Positions 8,923 through 19,154 are shown, counted from the stretch's first letter. The stretch is DNA of 64,000 nt from Oscillatoria princeps RMCB-10 (GCA_019359235.1 JAHHHT010000002.1:62001-126000), one strand, 5' to 3'. The notes: generated by a model from the sequence alone, not told the origin. Numbers and translations: made by a program.

Positions 8923-10788
8923 CTACACCGGCACCTTATCGGCGGGGCGCACTTGGGTGAGGAGACTTTGCAATCCCTCCCCTTCAATCACCTCAGTCTC
9001 TAAGATTTCCCCGGCAATTTTTTCCATCAAATCCCGGTTCTGAGTGAGAATCGCCAGCGCTTGCTGGTGAGCAGTTTCCACAATCTCCTTCACTTCCTCA
9101 TCAATCGCTTTTGCCGTTTGGTCGCTGACAACACGGCGGGGATTCATACCCCCATCTCCCAGGAAATTGTTCTGCCCGCCCTTTTCATACGCCAGGGGAC
9201 CCAGCACTTTGCTCATCCCGTACATAGTAACCATTCGCTCTGCCAAATCTGTCGCTCGCTGCAAGTCATTGGCTGCGCCGGTGGTAATGCTGCCAAAGAC
9301 AATCTCTTCTGCAGCGCGACCTCCCAGCAGGGTGGCAATTTGACCGCGAATTTCACCTTCATCCATCAAGAAACGGTCTTCCGTAGGCAGTTGCAGGGTG
9401 TAGCCGAGGGCTGCCATTCCGCGAGGGACGATCGAGATTTTAGCAACTTTGCCGCCACCGGGCATCAGTGCGCCAACAAGGGCGTGACCGACTTCGTGGT
9501 AGGCGACAATCTTTTTCTCTTTGTCGTTGAGAACGCGACTTTTCTTTTCCAAACCGGCAACCACGCGCTCGATGGCTTCATTAAAGTCAGCTTGGGAGAC
9601 AGTTTCGCGCCGCGCCCGCGCTGCGAGGAGGGCTGCTTCGTTGACGAGGTTCGCCAAGTCCGCACCGGCAAATCCGGGGGTGCGGGTTGCGAGCGTTTTT
9701 AAATCAATATCGGAACCCAGCTTGACTTTGCGGGCGTAGATTTCTAAGATTGCTAAGCGCCCGGATAAGTCGGGGCGATCTACCAGCACTTGCCGGTCAA
9801 ACCGTCCGGGGCGCAGCAAGGCGGAATCTAGGGTTTCGGGGCGGTTGGTGGCGGCGAGCACAATTACTGTCGCGCCGGCTGCGGAAAAGCCGTCCATTTC
9901 AGTCAGCAACTGGTTGAGGGTTTGCTCGCGCTCGTCGTTTCCGCCCATGAAGCCGCCGGTGGCGCGGGATTTGCCAATGGCGTCAAGTTCGTCGATAAAT
10001 ATAATGCAGGGGGCTTTCTTTTTGGCTTGCTCGAACAAGTCGCGCACGCGAGCCGCACCGGCACCCACAAACAGTTCCACAAACTCGGAACCTGATATGC
10101 TGAAGAATGGCACGCCGGCTTCTCCCGCGACGGCTTTTGCCAGGAGTGTTTTGCCGGTGCCGGGAGGGCCAACCAGCAGCACGCCTTTGGGAATCCGCGC
10201 CCCAATTGCGGTAAAGCGCTCCGGATTTTTCAGGAATTCCACGATTTCCGCTAGCTCGACTTTGGCTTCTTCGACGCCGGCGACATCAGTAAAGGTGGTT
10301 TTCGTTGCTTCGCCTTCTACATAAACCTTAGCCTTGCTTTTGGTAATCGAAAGCGCACCTTGCGGACCGGCACCGCGCCCCATAAAAAACTGGAAGATGG
10401 CTACAAAAATCAGCGGCGGCAAAACCCATCCCAACAGACTGGTAAACCAGGTATTTTTGGGCGGTGGTGCGGCTGCGAACTCAATCCCTTTTGCTTCTAG
10501 CCGTTTGGGCAATTCCAGGTCGAATATAGGGGTGGTGGAAAGGACTTGTGCCCGCTGATCGCCCTCAGGTTTCAGCTGGTATCGGATTTCGTTTTGCGCC
10601 ACGAAAACCCGCGCAACTTCCCCGTCTTCAACCTGGTCGATGAACAGGCTGTAAGGCACTTGCGGAATCCGGGGGGCAAACAGCTGCGGCAAAAACAGGT
10701 TGGCCAGCAGGAACAAGAGGCCCGCTAAGAAGAGAATGTTGCCAATCAGTCGATTGCGAGATGGTTGGGGGTTGTCTTTAATACTCAT
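8923..10788 (-). CDS. ftsH: ATP-dependent zinc metalloprotease FtsH
   Basis: 621 aa, usual length. Two N-terminal transmembrane helices flank a short periplasmic/lumenal domain; AAA+ module with Walker A GPPGTGKT, Walker [12 protein letters not shown], the pore motif [11 protein letters not shown] and [23 protein letters not shown]; then protease domain with HEVGH zinc motif and a third ligand region. Degrades misfolded membrane proteins, notably photosystem subunits in cyanobacteria. SD GGAG ahead of ATG at 10788. One of several paralogs normally present; which one cannot be told here. Confidence 0.97.
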   Translation of the reverse strand: MSIKDNPQPSRNRLIGNILFLAGLLFLLANLFLPQLFAPRIPQVPYSLFIDQVEDGEVARVFVAQNEIRYQLKPEGDQRAQVLSTTPIFDLELPKRLEAKGIEFAAAPPPKNTWFTSLLGWVLPPLIFVAIFQFFMGRGAGPQGALSITKSKAKVYVEGEATKTTFTDVAGVEEAKVELAEIVEFLKNPERFTAIGARIPKGVLLVGPPGTGKTLLAKAVAGEAGVPFFSISGSEFVELFVGAGAARVRDLFEQAKKKAPCIIFIDELDAIGKSRATGGFMGGNDEREQTLNQLLTEMDGFSAAGATVIVLAATNRPETLDSALLRPGRFDRQVLVDRPDLSGRLAILEIYARKVKLGSDIDLKTLATRTPGFAGADLANLVNEAALLAARARRETVSQADFNEAIERVVAGLEKKSRVLNDKEKKIVAYHEVGHALVGALMPGGGKVAKISIVPRGMAALGYTLQLPTEDRFLMDEGEIRGQIATLLGGRAAEEIVFGSITTGAANDLQRATDLAERMVTMYGMSKVLGPLAYEKGGQNNFLGDGGMNPRRVVSDQTAKAIDEEVKEIVETAHQQALAILTQNRDLMEKIAGEILETEVIEGEGLQSLLTQVRPADKVPV

Positions 10789-11094
10789 CGTTTCTCCTTC
10801 ATTTCCTTTAATATTCTATGTGGGTTATTTTACACCGGCTGTTTTCTGCTTGACTCTATCTTATAGCAGAATTTGAGTTTTGGCAATTCCTGAATCCAGT
10901 TTCGCCTCTTCTACTTTCTCACCAGCTTGCACCCCCAGGTAAAGTAGTGATTGCCGAAACTTTGCGGTTCGGTCTTGTTTGGGGATTTTCACGTCCTGTT
11001 TGCGTGGGTATTCCTTCCTTGTCAGCACAAGATTGCTGAAAGCCCTCTTCTTTATTATGGGGGGTATCAATTTTGGGAACGGTGGCCAATAATC

Positions 11095-11175
11095 CAGACG
11101 CGATAAATGGAGACGCGATAAATCGCGTCTCTACAAGAGGAGGGAGAAGACGCGATAAATCGCGTCTCTACAAGA
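11095..11175. repeat. Tandem AGACGCGATAAATCGCGTCT repeats (R3)
   Basis: Three copies of the AGACGCGATAAATCGCGTCTC palindrome type, within the 10789-11180 gap. The same unit is found inside cobN (25497-25563), at 14545 (variant) and in the tRNA array (56282). A 69-residue frame at 10861-11070 is unconvincing and not called. Confidence 0.8.
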
Positions 11176-11180
11176 AGGCT

Positions 11181-11387
11181 TCAGCAGGGAAGGGGGGAGG
11201 CGGTTTCCAGCCAATCGAAAATTCTATCTAACTGTTCTGTGGTCACTAATCCATACTGCCAAAGAATCACGGGTAACAAGTTTAAGCTGTACTCGCGATG
11301 TCGCAAAACTATGCCAATTGCAGCAGCCGGCACCGCTAAGTCTTCTTGTAAAAACTGTATCAGTCGAGTTTGCCGTGTGGGTTCCAT
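11181..11387 (-). CDS. DUF2949 family protein
   Basis: 68 aa. RQTRLIQFLQEDLAVPAAAIGIVLRHRE...LLPVILWQYGLVTTEQLDRIFDWLE is the conserved core of this small cyanobacterial family, whole length conserved. No known function; helical, likely a regulator or adaptor. Confidence 0.85.
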   Translation of the reverse strand: MEPTRQTRLIQFLQEDLAVPAAAIGIVLRHREYSLNLLPVILWQYGLVTTEQLDRIFDWLETASPLPC

Positions 11388-11469
11388 ATAAATTTTTACT
11401 GCTATCTGAGAGTGAGTGTAACAAAGTTTGTAAAGTTTTGCAACGATTTCTCAGAATACCGCTGGGACT

Positions 11470-11665
11470 CCCCGCAGTGGGGGGGGGGAGGGGTGCGGGA
11501 GGGGTTGGGGGTGAGGGCTGGTATCCGCCCCGATCTCCCAGGGGGGGAGATGTTGGGCCATAGGGGGCTGGCCCGTTTGTAGTTGGGCTTTAGCCCCTGT
11601 TTGGACAGGCGAGACGCCTGTCCAACGTCTTTTGGGTTGGCACAGGCGAGACGCCTGTCCTACGC
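11470..11665. repeat. Mixed dispersed repeats in 11388-11961
   Basis: Poly-G/C hairpin region around 11478-11550, a GTAGTTGGGCTTTAGCCC unit (R9) at 11578, and two R2 ACAGGCGAGACGCCTGT copies at 11602 and 11644. No gene is visible in this 570-base gap. Confidence 0.7.
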
Positions 11666-11961
11666 CTTTTTTCTCGTTCCGGGGCGGAGTCTAGGAACGC
11701 CTATTTGCCGGCTCCACCGGCTTCTCAAGGAACCTGTTAAGCGATATTCCGCCCGGCGAGGGGTATCAACCTCCATTAATTTGCCTGCAACATCATGGAA
11801 TTCAAGGGCTTACAAACACAAACGCGCTGTTCGGGTTCCCGCAGTGCAGCCGCCTGCGCGGCTCTGAGACAAGAGCGAGACTCTTAAAAGCTGTGCCGGC
11901 AAACTATAATTAGTATAGCTGATATTTTTACGTTTAGCAACATCGATTTGAGGTGAGAGTG

Positions 11962-12447
11962 ATGGCGAAACTGGAAATTGATTTGGGGACAATAAATCTT
12001 GCTGAAGTGCCGGAACAGCACCGGCAAGAAGCAGAACGCAGGGCTCGGCAAGCTTTTGTGCTGGCACTGCTGGAACAGGGGGATGTGAATGTGGTTCAGG
12101 CGGCGGAAGTGTTGGGCATCTTTCGGGAGGACGTTATTAAGTTGGCAGCCGCCTCTAGCGTGTCAAACTTTGACAGTCCTCGCCTGGGGTTATGGCCAGA
12201 AGATCGCACTTATATAAGCCGGCAGGCTCTTCTCTTTGATAAGATGCGCGCGGAGTTAGCGAGTCAATATCTGGGCAAGTGGGTGCTTTTTGAAGATGGA
12301 AAGGTACTTGATGCGGATGAGGAGCATAAGGCTTTGCTAAAGCGAGTGTCCGAGACGGGGGAAAACAAAATCGTGTTTATCTCAAAAGTCGAGCTGCAAG
12401 AACCGCAGCCGGTGCCGGCAACTTCTCTGTCCTCTACCTCTGTTTAG
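11962..12447 (+). CDS. UPF0175-like N-terminus plus DUF5678 protein
   Basis: 161 aa from the ATG at 11962 (GAGGTGAGAG just upstream). N-terminal helices with a helix-turn-helix-like section (ALLEQGDVNVVQAAEVLGIFREDVIKLAA) resemble UPF0175 antitoxin-like DNA-binding proteins; the C-terminal segment ASQYLGKWVLFEDGKVLDAD matches DUF5678. The aspartyl-protease-like gene follows after 6 bases, an arrangement common in cyanobacteria. Confidence 0.7.
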   Translation: MAKLEIDLGTINLAEVPEQHRQEAERRARQAFVLALLEQGDVNVVQAAEVLGIFREDVIKLAAASSVSNFDSPRLGLWPEDRTYISRQALLFDKMRAELASQYLGKWVLFEDGKVLDADEEHKALLKRVSETGENKIVFISKVELQEPQPVPATSLSSTSV

Positions 12448-12453
12448 GCGACT

Positions 12454-12852
12454 GTGGGCACTTATAGCTACAAGTTGGTTTCAGTTGAAATTCCGCCAAT
12501 CCCTCTGATTGCGGTTCAGCTTACAGCACCCGGCACTCTATCTGATGTCAGGGTTGACTGTCAAGGAATTCTGGATACTGGGTCTGACTGCACCCTAGTT
12601 CCGCTGCCGTTCTTAATGCGGCTTAACATAAGTCCTGCCAGTCGTTCGGTACGGCTTTCATTTGGTGGTAAGGAGACAATTGGTGTTCCTTACGAGGTGG
12701 GTCTGATATTCGATAGATATCACAAGCCAGACTTCCGAGTTATTGGCTGTCCAGTTGAGAGCATTAGTGAACTCCTGATAATTGGTCGTGACTTGATGAA
12801 TCAGTACCGCATTGAGTTCGATGGGCCAAACCTGAGGTTTACCATTTTCTGA
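12454..12852 (+). CDS. Retropepsin-like aspartic protease
   Basis: 132 aa, GTG start at 12454. The active-site motif LDTGSDCTLVP near residue 40 and the hydrophobic LLIIGRDLMNQYRIEFDG near the C-terminus are typical of single-domain retroviral-type (dimeric) aspartyl proteases. Paired with the DUF5678 gene. Substrate unknown. Confidence 0.8.
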   Translation: MGTYSYKLVSVEIPPIPLIAVQLTAPGTLSDVRVDCQGILDTGSDCTLVPLPFLMRLNISPASRSVRLSFGGKETIGVPYEVGLIFDRYHKPDFRVIGCPVESISELLIIGRDLMNQYRIEFDGPNLRFTIF

Positions 12853-12871
12853 AAAAGAGGCTCTCTTCCCT

Positions 12872-12897
12872 CCCCCTTCCCGTTCACGGGGAGGGGG
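12872..12897. terminator. CCCCCTTCCCG hairpin between convergent genes
   Basis: R5-type inverted repeat with stem CCCCCTTCCCGT / ACGGGGAGGGGG between stops at 12852 and 12947; likely terminator for either side. Confidence 0.55.
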
Positions 12898-12946
12898 TTG
12901 GGGTGCCGGGTGAGGCATCACGCAAATAAGTGCAATTGCCGGGTTT

Positions 12947-14509
12947 TCATTTCATTCCTTTAGCCTTTAGGCGCTGGCGTGCTAACTCCCTCGACTTCTC
13001 TACTTCGGATCTGCGGTCTTTCGGGTCAACTGTCAAACAGTTCTCCCATTCTACCCGTGCGCCGACTCTGTCGTCAAGGCTCTCCAGCACCTGTGCCAGC
13101 AAGCAGTGAGCGGCGGCGTTTTTACCGCTGATATCGATAGCCTTCTGGAGGTGAGACTTAGCCTCGACATAGCGAGCTTTCTGCAAATACGCCCAGCCGG
13201 CATTTTTGTGCAAATCGGAGAGCAAATCGGATGTCAGCGTCATATCCTGAGCTAGTTCCAAGCCTTGCAAACACCAGCTAATAGCCGCATCTGAGTCTTT
13301 GTCCAGAGTTAGGGACAAGCGACCCAAATTGTTGAGGGCGTAAGGTGCGGCGGGATTGCCGGCATCCTCTATGGCAAGCCGGTACTCACGTCGGGCGCAA
13401 TCATAATTTTTGAGCTTTTCACAAGTAGCTCCTAGGTTGTAGTGAGCCATCCTGAGGCGAGGGTTAAATCGGAGCGCCCACCTGAAGTGAGACTCCGCAG
13501 TTGCGAACTGACCGGCCTTGTAATTATCGTGCCCAATCTCGTTGAGATCGATAGCGATTTTGGGCGTCGCCAGCCACAAGCCGGCGACACCGAGCAGTAT
13601 GGAAGCTGCCACCCCAATTGTAACCCCAATAGCTCTCAGCTTTCTCTTGCCGGCATCCTGACGCCCCACAGCCGGTGCTCTTACCGGCAACCCCTTGTCA
13701 ATCGCTGACAAATGCTGTAAAATAACTTGAGTGTTTGGCGGTCGATTTCCTGGAAACGGAGCCATCAGGTAATCAATCAAATTTGCCAGCGACTCCGAAA
13801 CCTGCGGGGCGCTGTGACGCCAAATCAGCTCGCCGGTTTGAGAGTCAATAAGCTGAAAAGGAGACTTGCCGGTCAGCAAATAAACAAAAGTTCGGCCAAG
13901 GGCATAGAAATCCGATTGCGGCAAAGCGACACCATCGACTTGCTCTAGGGGCATATAGCCAGATGTGCCAACCCGCGTACCCTGACGCTTACCGGCGATT
14001 TTCACCAGGTAAGTCTCTGTCATCTCCCTAACAGCACCAAAGTCAATCAGCACCAGCTGCCCATCCGGTTTCAGCATGATGTTGTCCGGCTTGATATCCC
14101 GGTGAAAGTAATGCTGCTGGTGGAGTTCATCCAGAATTTCTGCCAGCTGCTTTAACCAGTCAGTAGCTCGCTCTTGCGAGATGGGTTGATTGTCTCGCAG
14201 CCACTCTTGCAAATTCTGTCCCTCAATCTTTTCCATCACCAGACAGTGCAGTGGTTCGGCGCTATTCTGCGGCTGAAAGGTGAAGTACCCATCAGGCTCC
14301 ACTCTGGGAATCCCTGGATGGCGCAGCCCCCTCAATACCTGCGCTTCCCGCTGAAACAGGGAGACAGATTTGGGATAGTTATCCAGCAGGACTTTCAGCA
14401 CTTTTGGCGTGCCGGCATCCCCCACCTCGAAAGTAGCGCCAAAGCCCCCTTCGCCCAGGCGTCGAATCACCCGATATCGGTTTTGCAGTAACATTCCCGG
14501 CTCAATCAT
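12947..14509 (-). CDS. Ser/Thr protein kinase with C-terminal TPR region
   Basis: 520 aa from MIEPGMLLQNRYRVIRRLGEGGFG, the usual start for the cyanobacterial Pkn2-like family; GTG at 14530 is an alternative. Kinase motifs: GEGGFG P-loop, VLK lysine, HRDIKPDN catalytic loop, DFG, and GTSGYMPLEQ of the activation segment. One transmembrane helix (~residues 290-310, GVAASILLGVAGLWLA) separates the cytosolic kinase from tetratricopeptide repeats (AHYNLGATCEKLKNYDCARREY and following). Downstream of the NB-ARC gene on the same strand. Confidence 0.92.
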   Translation of the reverse strand: MIEPGMLLQNRYRVIRRLGEGGFGATFEVGDAGTPKVLKVLLDNYPKSVSLFQREAQVLRGLRHPGIPRVEPDGYFTFQPQNSAEPLHCLVMEKIEGQNLQEWLRDNQPISQERATDWLKQLAEILDELHQQHYFHRDIKPDNIMLKPDGQLVLIDFGAVREMTETYLVKIAGKRQGTRVGTSGYMPLEQVDGVALPQSDFYALGRTFVYLLTGKSPFQLIDSQTGELIWRHSAPQVSESLANLIDYLMAPFPGNRPPNTQVILQHLSAIDKGLPVRAPAVGRQDAGKRKLRAIGVTIGVAASILLGVAGLWLATPKIAIDLNEIGHDNYKAGQFATAESHFRWALRFNPRLRMAHYNLGATCEKLKNYDCARREYRLAIEDAGNPAAPYALNNLGRLSLTLDKDSDAAISWCLQGLELAQDMTLTSDLLSDLHKNAGWAYLQKARYVEAKSHLQKAIDISGKNAAAHCLLAQVLESLDDRVGARVEWENCLTVDPKDRRSEVEKSRELARQRLKAKGMK

Positions 14510-14581
14510 GGCTGCTTCACTTGAGAACACCCCCTACCCCGCACGATGTAGAGACGCCACATGTCGCGTCTCTACAACGGT

Positions 14582-15937
14582 TCACCGGCGCGGAGATTGA
14601 TTGCTCACATATTTTACCACCACCGGCTGCACCGTGTAAAGTGTTCCACTGCTTTCTTTAACTTTTTCGATGAGGGAGCGCCGCACCAAGGATTCCAGAG
14701 CCTTGAGCAATTCCGCTGAGCCTTCTAGCTGCATCTCCTCTCGCAACTGGCAGATGGAAAGGGGCTGCCGGCTAGCGATAAGGCCCACAATTTCTTTTTC
14801 CAACTCAGACAACCGCTTAAAATGCTGGTACAGCAAATATTCAAAATCCCCCAAATACAGGGATTTCATTAAAAACTCCGAAACGCTGCCGGCGAACACA
14901 TCCTGAATAGTGGCAGCCACTATCTTTAACGCCAGGGGATTTCCTCGGTAAGCTCTAATCAGTTCTTCCCATCTCTCCTGTTCAGATAAACCCTTTTCTC
15001 TGAGGATTTCCTTGGCAGCTTCCCCTAAACCCTCCAGCTGAAAGGAGCGAACGGATAGGGTTGGGCTTTCCAAAACGGCAATTTCTTTAGGTTTCTCCCA
15101 ACTCGCCAGCAGCAAGCAGCTTTGGTGGGATGATTCCCCCACCTGTGTGAGCAACTCCCCATACTCCTCATATCCATCCAGATAGTGGCCAGCCGGCTGC
15201 CCTGGGCGCAGGACGGATTGCCAGTCATCGAGCACCACCAGACACCGGTGAGTGCGCAAATACTCCATCAGTCGCGAGACGCGACCAAGAACAGTTGCTG
15301 GCCAATCCGTTTCCTGCCGGTTGGTGAGGAATTGTATCAGGTTGGCCAGGAGTTCGTTTAGCGGTGGGGCGTGGCGCAGACTTCGCCAGACAATATACTC
15401 AAATTTATCTTTGGTCTGTTGGGCCATGCGAGCCGCCAGAGCGGTTTTGCCAATCCCCCCCATGCCCCAAATGGCCACCAACCGGCACCTGTCTCGCACA
15501 ATCCACTGTTCTAGAGTTTCCAGTTCGCCGGTGCGCCCATAAAAAACCGAGGCGTCTGGCGCACCGTCCCAATCTTGGCACCGGCGGGCTGGGCCAATTT
15601 TATATCCCGCCTCATCCAGCCAGTCAATAATGTCTCTCCAATTTGACAGCGTGTTTGCCGGTCGCCCTGTCAGTATTTCCACATAGCGATACAAACCTTT
15701 GCACAAATCAGCCTCAAGCCCCCTGGGGATTATACTGAGCTTTTTCGCAATTACAGCTGGACTGTAACCGCAAAGCAATCCCCGCAGGTGCAGCTTTTCA
15801 ATCGGTGTCAGTCCCGATTTTTTGTGAGGTGCCCATTCTTTCTTAGCAGCGGCGAGCTTTTGGTAGAGCCTTTCTAGATCCCAGTCATTTGCCGCGCCGG
15901 CAAAATCCTCTGGAGGTGGCTTTGGGGTAGATGCCAT
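14582..15937 (-). CDS. NB-ARC (STAND) ATPase without visible effector domain
   Basis: 451 aa. The N-terminal ~110 residues (KKSGLTPIEKLHLRGLLCGYSPAVIAKKL) resemble the HTH-like module that precedes many cyanobacterial NB-ARC proteins. Walker A WGMGGIGKTALAARM, Walker B CLVVLDDWQSVL, and GNPLALKIVA of the ARC region follow; a winged-helix end (ELEKEIVGLIASRQPLSICQLREEM) closes the protein. Relatives usually carry WD40, TPR or protease effectors that are absent here, so it is either a regulator working in trans or a shortened protein. Confidence 0.85.
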   Translation of the reverse strand: MASTPKPPPEDFAGAANDWDLERLYQKLAAAKKEWAPHKKSGLTPIEKLHLRGLLCGYSPAVIAKKLSIIPRGLEADLCKGLYRYVEILTGRPANTLSNWRDIIDWLDEAGYKIGPARRCQDWDGAPDASVFYGRTGELETLEQWIVRDRCRLVAIWGMGGIGKTALAARMAQQTKDKFEYIVWRSLRHAPPLNELLANLIQFLTNRQETDWPATVLGRVSRLMEYLRTHRCLVVLDDWQSVLRPGQPAGHYLDGYEEYGELLTQVGESSHQSCLLLASWEKPKEIAVLESPTLSVRSFQLEGLGEAAKEILREKGLSEQERWEELIRAYRGNPLALKIVAATIQDVFAGSVSEFLMKSLYLGDFEYLLYQHFKRLSELEKEIVGLIASRQPLSICQLREEMQLEGSAELLKALESLVRRSLIEKVKESSGTLYTVQPVVVKYVSNQSPRR

Positions 15938-16085
15938 TTCGGGAAATCTTCAGCAAATTCACAACCTAAATCCTAACCGAATTGCTAACGCCGGTTGTGC
16001 TCTCGCTCACAGGTGCCTCAGTTAGGCTGTTATCAGGTTCAGCCAGAACACGCGAACTTAAGGTAACAGTACCGAGGTCAGTGCT

Positions 16086-18683
16086 ATGTTTGACTCTTTC
16101 GTGCCATCGTCGGGCAACACTTGGGACAAATCTTTCAATTCTTCTTTCACCAGCGAGTGCGGGAATGCGGAGCCGGCTGACGCAATCACTCCCGGTGTGG
16201 CCATCAAAAATATCCCAGCCAGTGGCGCAACTGGCGAGGTGATTGATATCCCGCCGCCGGCACCGGCAAGCGACTTTAGTCTTATTTTGCTTGACACGCC
16301 CTTTCAAGCACAAGCCGACATTACCACAAACCGGCATGAAACGCAAGCGGTGGATGCGCTCACCCGTCAGGCGCTACCGGCAGCAGTTGTGGAGGGAGCA
16401 ATCAGCTCAGCTCACAGCGCTCTGGCGGAGTTGGCGGCTGGCCCAGATTTCGCTGACAAGATGAATCTGGCGTTTGGCGAGGGTTGGGATGCTGCGGTTG
16501 CCGGTGACTTAGCTCAAGATTGGCTCACCGGCAATTTCAGCGAGCTCCCGCCGGTGGAGATTCGTGCCGGTGCCGAGATTAATGGGGCGAATGGCGCTTT
16601 TGCTGCGGCGACCGATACGATTTATTTATCCAGTGAGTTTGTAGCTGGAAATGCCGGCAGTCCAGAGGCGATTGCTTCGGTGCTCCTGGAAGAGATGGGG
16701 CATTATATAGACTCGCGGATCAATACCTCGGATGCGGCGGGAGATGAGGGTGCAATTTTTGCCGGTGCTGTTCAAGGCAAGGAGTTTGATGCAGCGGAAC
16801 TTCAGGCATTGAAGGCGGAGGATGATACGGCGACTGTGATGTTAGATGGGAAAGCCATTCTGATAGAGCAGGCAGCCAATAAAAAAGCCGACTTCAATGG
16901 CGACGGCAAAACAGACTTCTTCCGTCAAGAGAAAGCCATTTGGGATAATGACAACATCAACACAGCTAACGTCTATCTTTCCAATGGTAATGGCACCTTT
17001 GGCAAGCAAGACTTGACTCCTGCTTACTGGGATTTGAAAGGAGATGATGGGGTCAATATTATTTTTGGCGATTTCAATGGAGACCGCAAAACAGACTTTA
17101 TCCGCCAAGAGAAAGGAGTGTGGGATGATGACAGTAGCAACACAGCTAATATTTTCCTATCCAATGGAAATGGCACCTTTGGGAAGCAAGATATTACGGA
17201 TCATGTCGGGATGAAAGGCGACTTAACCAACCTAATTATAGGGGATTATAACGGGGACGGCAAAGATGACTTCATCCGCCAAGAAAAAGGAGCATGGGAT
17301 GATGACAGTATCAATACTGCCCAGGTTTATTTTTCCAATGGAAATGGCACCTTTTGGAAACGAGACTTGCCGGATATTGACGAGATGAAAGGCGACTTTA
17401 CGACCCTAATCGCAGGAGATTATAACGGGGACGGCAAAGATGACTTCATCCGCCAAGAAAAAGGGTTATGGGATGATGACAGTATCAAGACTGCCCAGGT
17501 TTATTTGTCCAATGGCAATGGCACCTTTGGAAAGCAAGACTTGCCGGATATTGACGAGATGAAAGGCGACTTTACGAACCTGATTATTGGGGACTTCAAC
17601 GGGGACCGCCGAGCCGACTTCATCCGCCAAGAAAAAGGGTTATGGGATGATGACAGTATCAAGACGGCCCAGGTTTATTTGTCCAATGGTAATGGCACCT
17701 TTGGGAAGCAAAACTTGCCGGATTTTGACGGGATGAAAGGCGACTTTACGAACTTAATTGTAGGAGATTACAACGGGGACGGCAAAGAGGACTTCATCCG
17801 CCAAGAGAAAGGCTTATGGGATGATGACAGTATCAAGACGGCCCAGGTTTATTTTTCCAATGGTAATGGCACCTTTTGGAAGCAAGACTTGACGGATAAT
17901 CTCGAGATGAAAGGCGACCAGACAAACCTGATTCTTGGGGACTTCAACGGCGACCGCCGAACCGACTTCATCCGCCAAGAAAAAGGGGAGTGGGATAATG
18001 ACAGCATCAACACCGCCAACCTTTATCTCTCCAATGGCAACGGCACCTTCAACAAAAGCAACTTGACTAATGACCCCAATTCTATGAAAGGCGACGATGG
18101 GGTCAATATTATCACCGGAGGGCCAGAACTGTATTCAGCCCCTGCCCAAATCCCTGCGACCAATCCAGATATCGATATCCGACTCGACTTTTTTGGAAAC
18201 TTTACTCAAACCCAAAAGGATTTAATTGAGAAGGCGGCCCAAAACTGGGAGAGAATTATCACGAAAGATATGGTTCCTACTGGAATCCTCAATATCGCAG
18301 TAACTCAGGGACCAACTAGCATAGAAGGAAAGCAATGGAGCGGGCCTTGGGCTGAAACTTGGTTCCCCGGTAATTCTATAGGAACTATACGCCAGAACCT
18401 GCCCACTGCTTATGATAATCAACGCGGGATTGACTACAACACTCAGATGCATTTCAACAGCAACCAACTTCCTTATTTGAGCAACAATTTGCTAGTTCGA
18501 CTGGCAACACATGAGATCGGCCACGCACTTTATCTAGATGAGGCACAAAATGACTCACTTCTAGGATTGGATAGTGTGATGGATACGTTTGGATTAGACC
18601 AGAAAATAACCCAAGGCATATATCAACAATTAGAACACTTGGGTTACAGTGTTGACCGGAATGCAACAGTTTACTGGTCATAG
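16086..18683 (+). CDS. Seven-repeat FG-GAP/VCBS protein with C-terminal matrixin-like metallopeptidase
   Basis: 865 aa. Region ~170-255 (VEIRAGAEINGANGAFAAATDTIYLS...VLLEEMGHYID) is a cyanobacterial cell-surface module. Residues ~268-680 contain seven tandem units of about 58 aa, each with D-[FY]-N-G-D-x-[KR]-x-D-F-[FI]-R-Q-E-K-x-x-W-D-[DN]-D-S, i.e. Ca-binding FG-GAP-like blades. The C-terminal ~170 residues carry LATHEIGHALYLDEA, a HExxHxxxxxx-type zinc motif. No classical signal peptide, so type I secretion is likely. SD GAGG before ATG 16086. Confidence 0.85.
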   Translation: MFDSFVPSSGNTWDKSFNSSFTSECGNAEPADAITPGVAIKNIPASGATGEVIDIPPPAPASDFSLILLDTPFQAQADITTNRHETQAVDALTRQALPAAVVEGAISSAHSALAELAAGPDFADKMNLAFGEGWDAAVAGDLAQDWLTGNFSELPPVEIRAGAEINGANGAFAAATDTIYLSSEFVAGNAGSPEAIASVLLEEMGHYIDSRINTSDAAGDEGAIFAGAVQGKEFDAAELQALKAEDDTATVMLDGKAILIEQAANKKADFNGDGKTDFFRQEKAIWDNDNINTANVYLSNGNGTFGKQDLTPAYWDLKGDDGVNIIFGDFNGDRKTDFIRQEKGVWDDDSSNTANIFLSNGNGTFGKQDITDHVGMKGDLTNLIIGDYNGDGKDDFIRQEKGAWDDDSINTAQVYFSNGNGTFWKRDLPDIDEMKGDFTTLIAGDYNGDGKDDFIRQEKGLWDDDSIKTAQVYLSNGNGTFGKQDLPDIDEMKGDFTNLIIGDFNGDRRADFIRQEKGLWDDDSIKTAQVYLSNGNGTFGKQNLPDFDGMKGDFTNLIVGDYNGDGKEDFIRQEKGLWDDDSIKTAQVYFSNGNGTFWKQDLTDNLEMKGDQTNLILGDFNGDRRTDFIRQEKGEWDNDSINTANLYLSNGNGTFNKSNLTNDPNSMKGDDGVNIITGGPELYSAPAQIPATNPDIDIRLDFFGNFTQTQKDLIEKAAQNWERIITKDMVPTGILNIAVTQGPTSIEGKQWSGPWAETWFPGNSIGTIRQNLPTAYDNQRGIDYNTQMHFNSNQLPYLSNNLLVRLATHEIGHALYLDEAQNDSLLGLDSVMDTFGLDQKITQGIYQQLEHLGYSVDRNATVYWS

Positions 18684-18817
18684 GGTGTTTTTAGGTAGGT
18701 AAAATGAGGCGAGCGCACTTTCTCTTCCCCAAAGTGCGCTCACTTTTTCGTTATATAGCGGTTCTCAGATTAGTGTGGTACGGAGAAACTCGGTAGGGGC
18801 GGGCACGGGGGCCATTA

Positions 18818-18984
18818 GTGTCAACTTAAGCTCCTGGCGATTGAAATCGCGGCTATACAAACGAAGTCCGCCTTCGCGGACTTAAGAGAAGAGCAGGACT
18901 TTTCAAACCCGCGCAGGCGGGTTTTGTCTGTATAGCTGCGGTTTCAACCGCCCAGAGACTACGGGACACAGCTTAAGTTGACAC
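18818..18984. mobile_element. MITE, 167 bp, inserted in another palindromic repeat
   Basis: Perfect 15-bp terminal inverted repeats GTGTCAACTTAAGCT / AGCTTAAGTTGACAC, with subterminal inverted repeats (TGGCGATTGAAATCGCGGCTAT facing ATAGCTGCGGTTTCAACCGC) and no coding capacity. It splits a GTAGGGGCGGGCACGGGGGCC palindrome, whose pieces lie at 18793-18813 and 18988-19009. Intergenic gap 18684-19154 has nothing else. Confidence 0.75.
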
Positions 18985-19154
18985 CAGTGGCACGGGGGCC
19001 CGCCCCTACGCTCATCCGGTTTATGGGCCTAACGTACATCAAACTGAGAACCACTATATAGCCCTAAGCAACCGGCTTTCTTTCTCCAAGCCGGTTGCTT
19101 TTCACTCACCGGCACTCTCAGACATCCACCCCCCTTTCTTCTCGCACCTCTTCC

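Noticed and set aside
10861-11070. 69-aa frame downstream of ftsH
   Set aside because: No SD, no recognisable composition or homology; sequence partly repeat-like.
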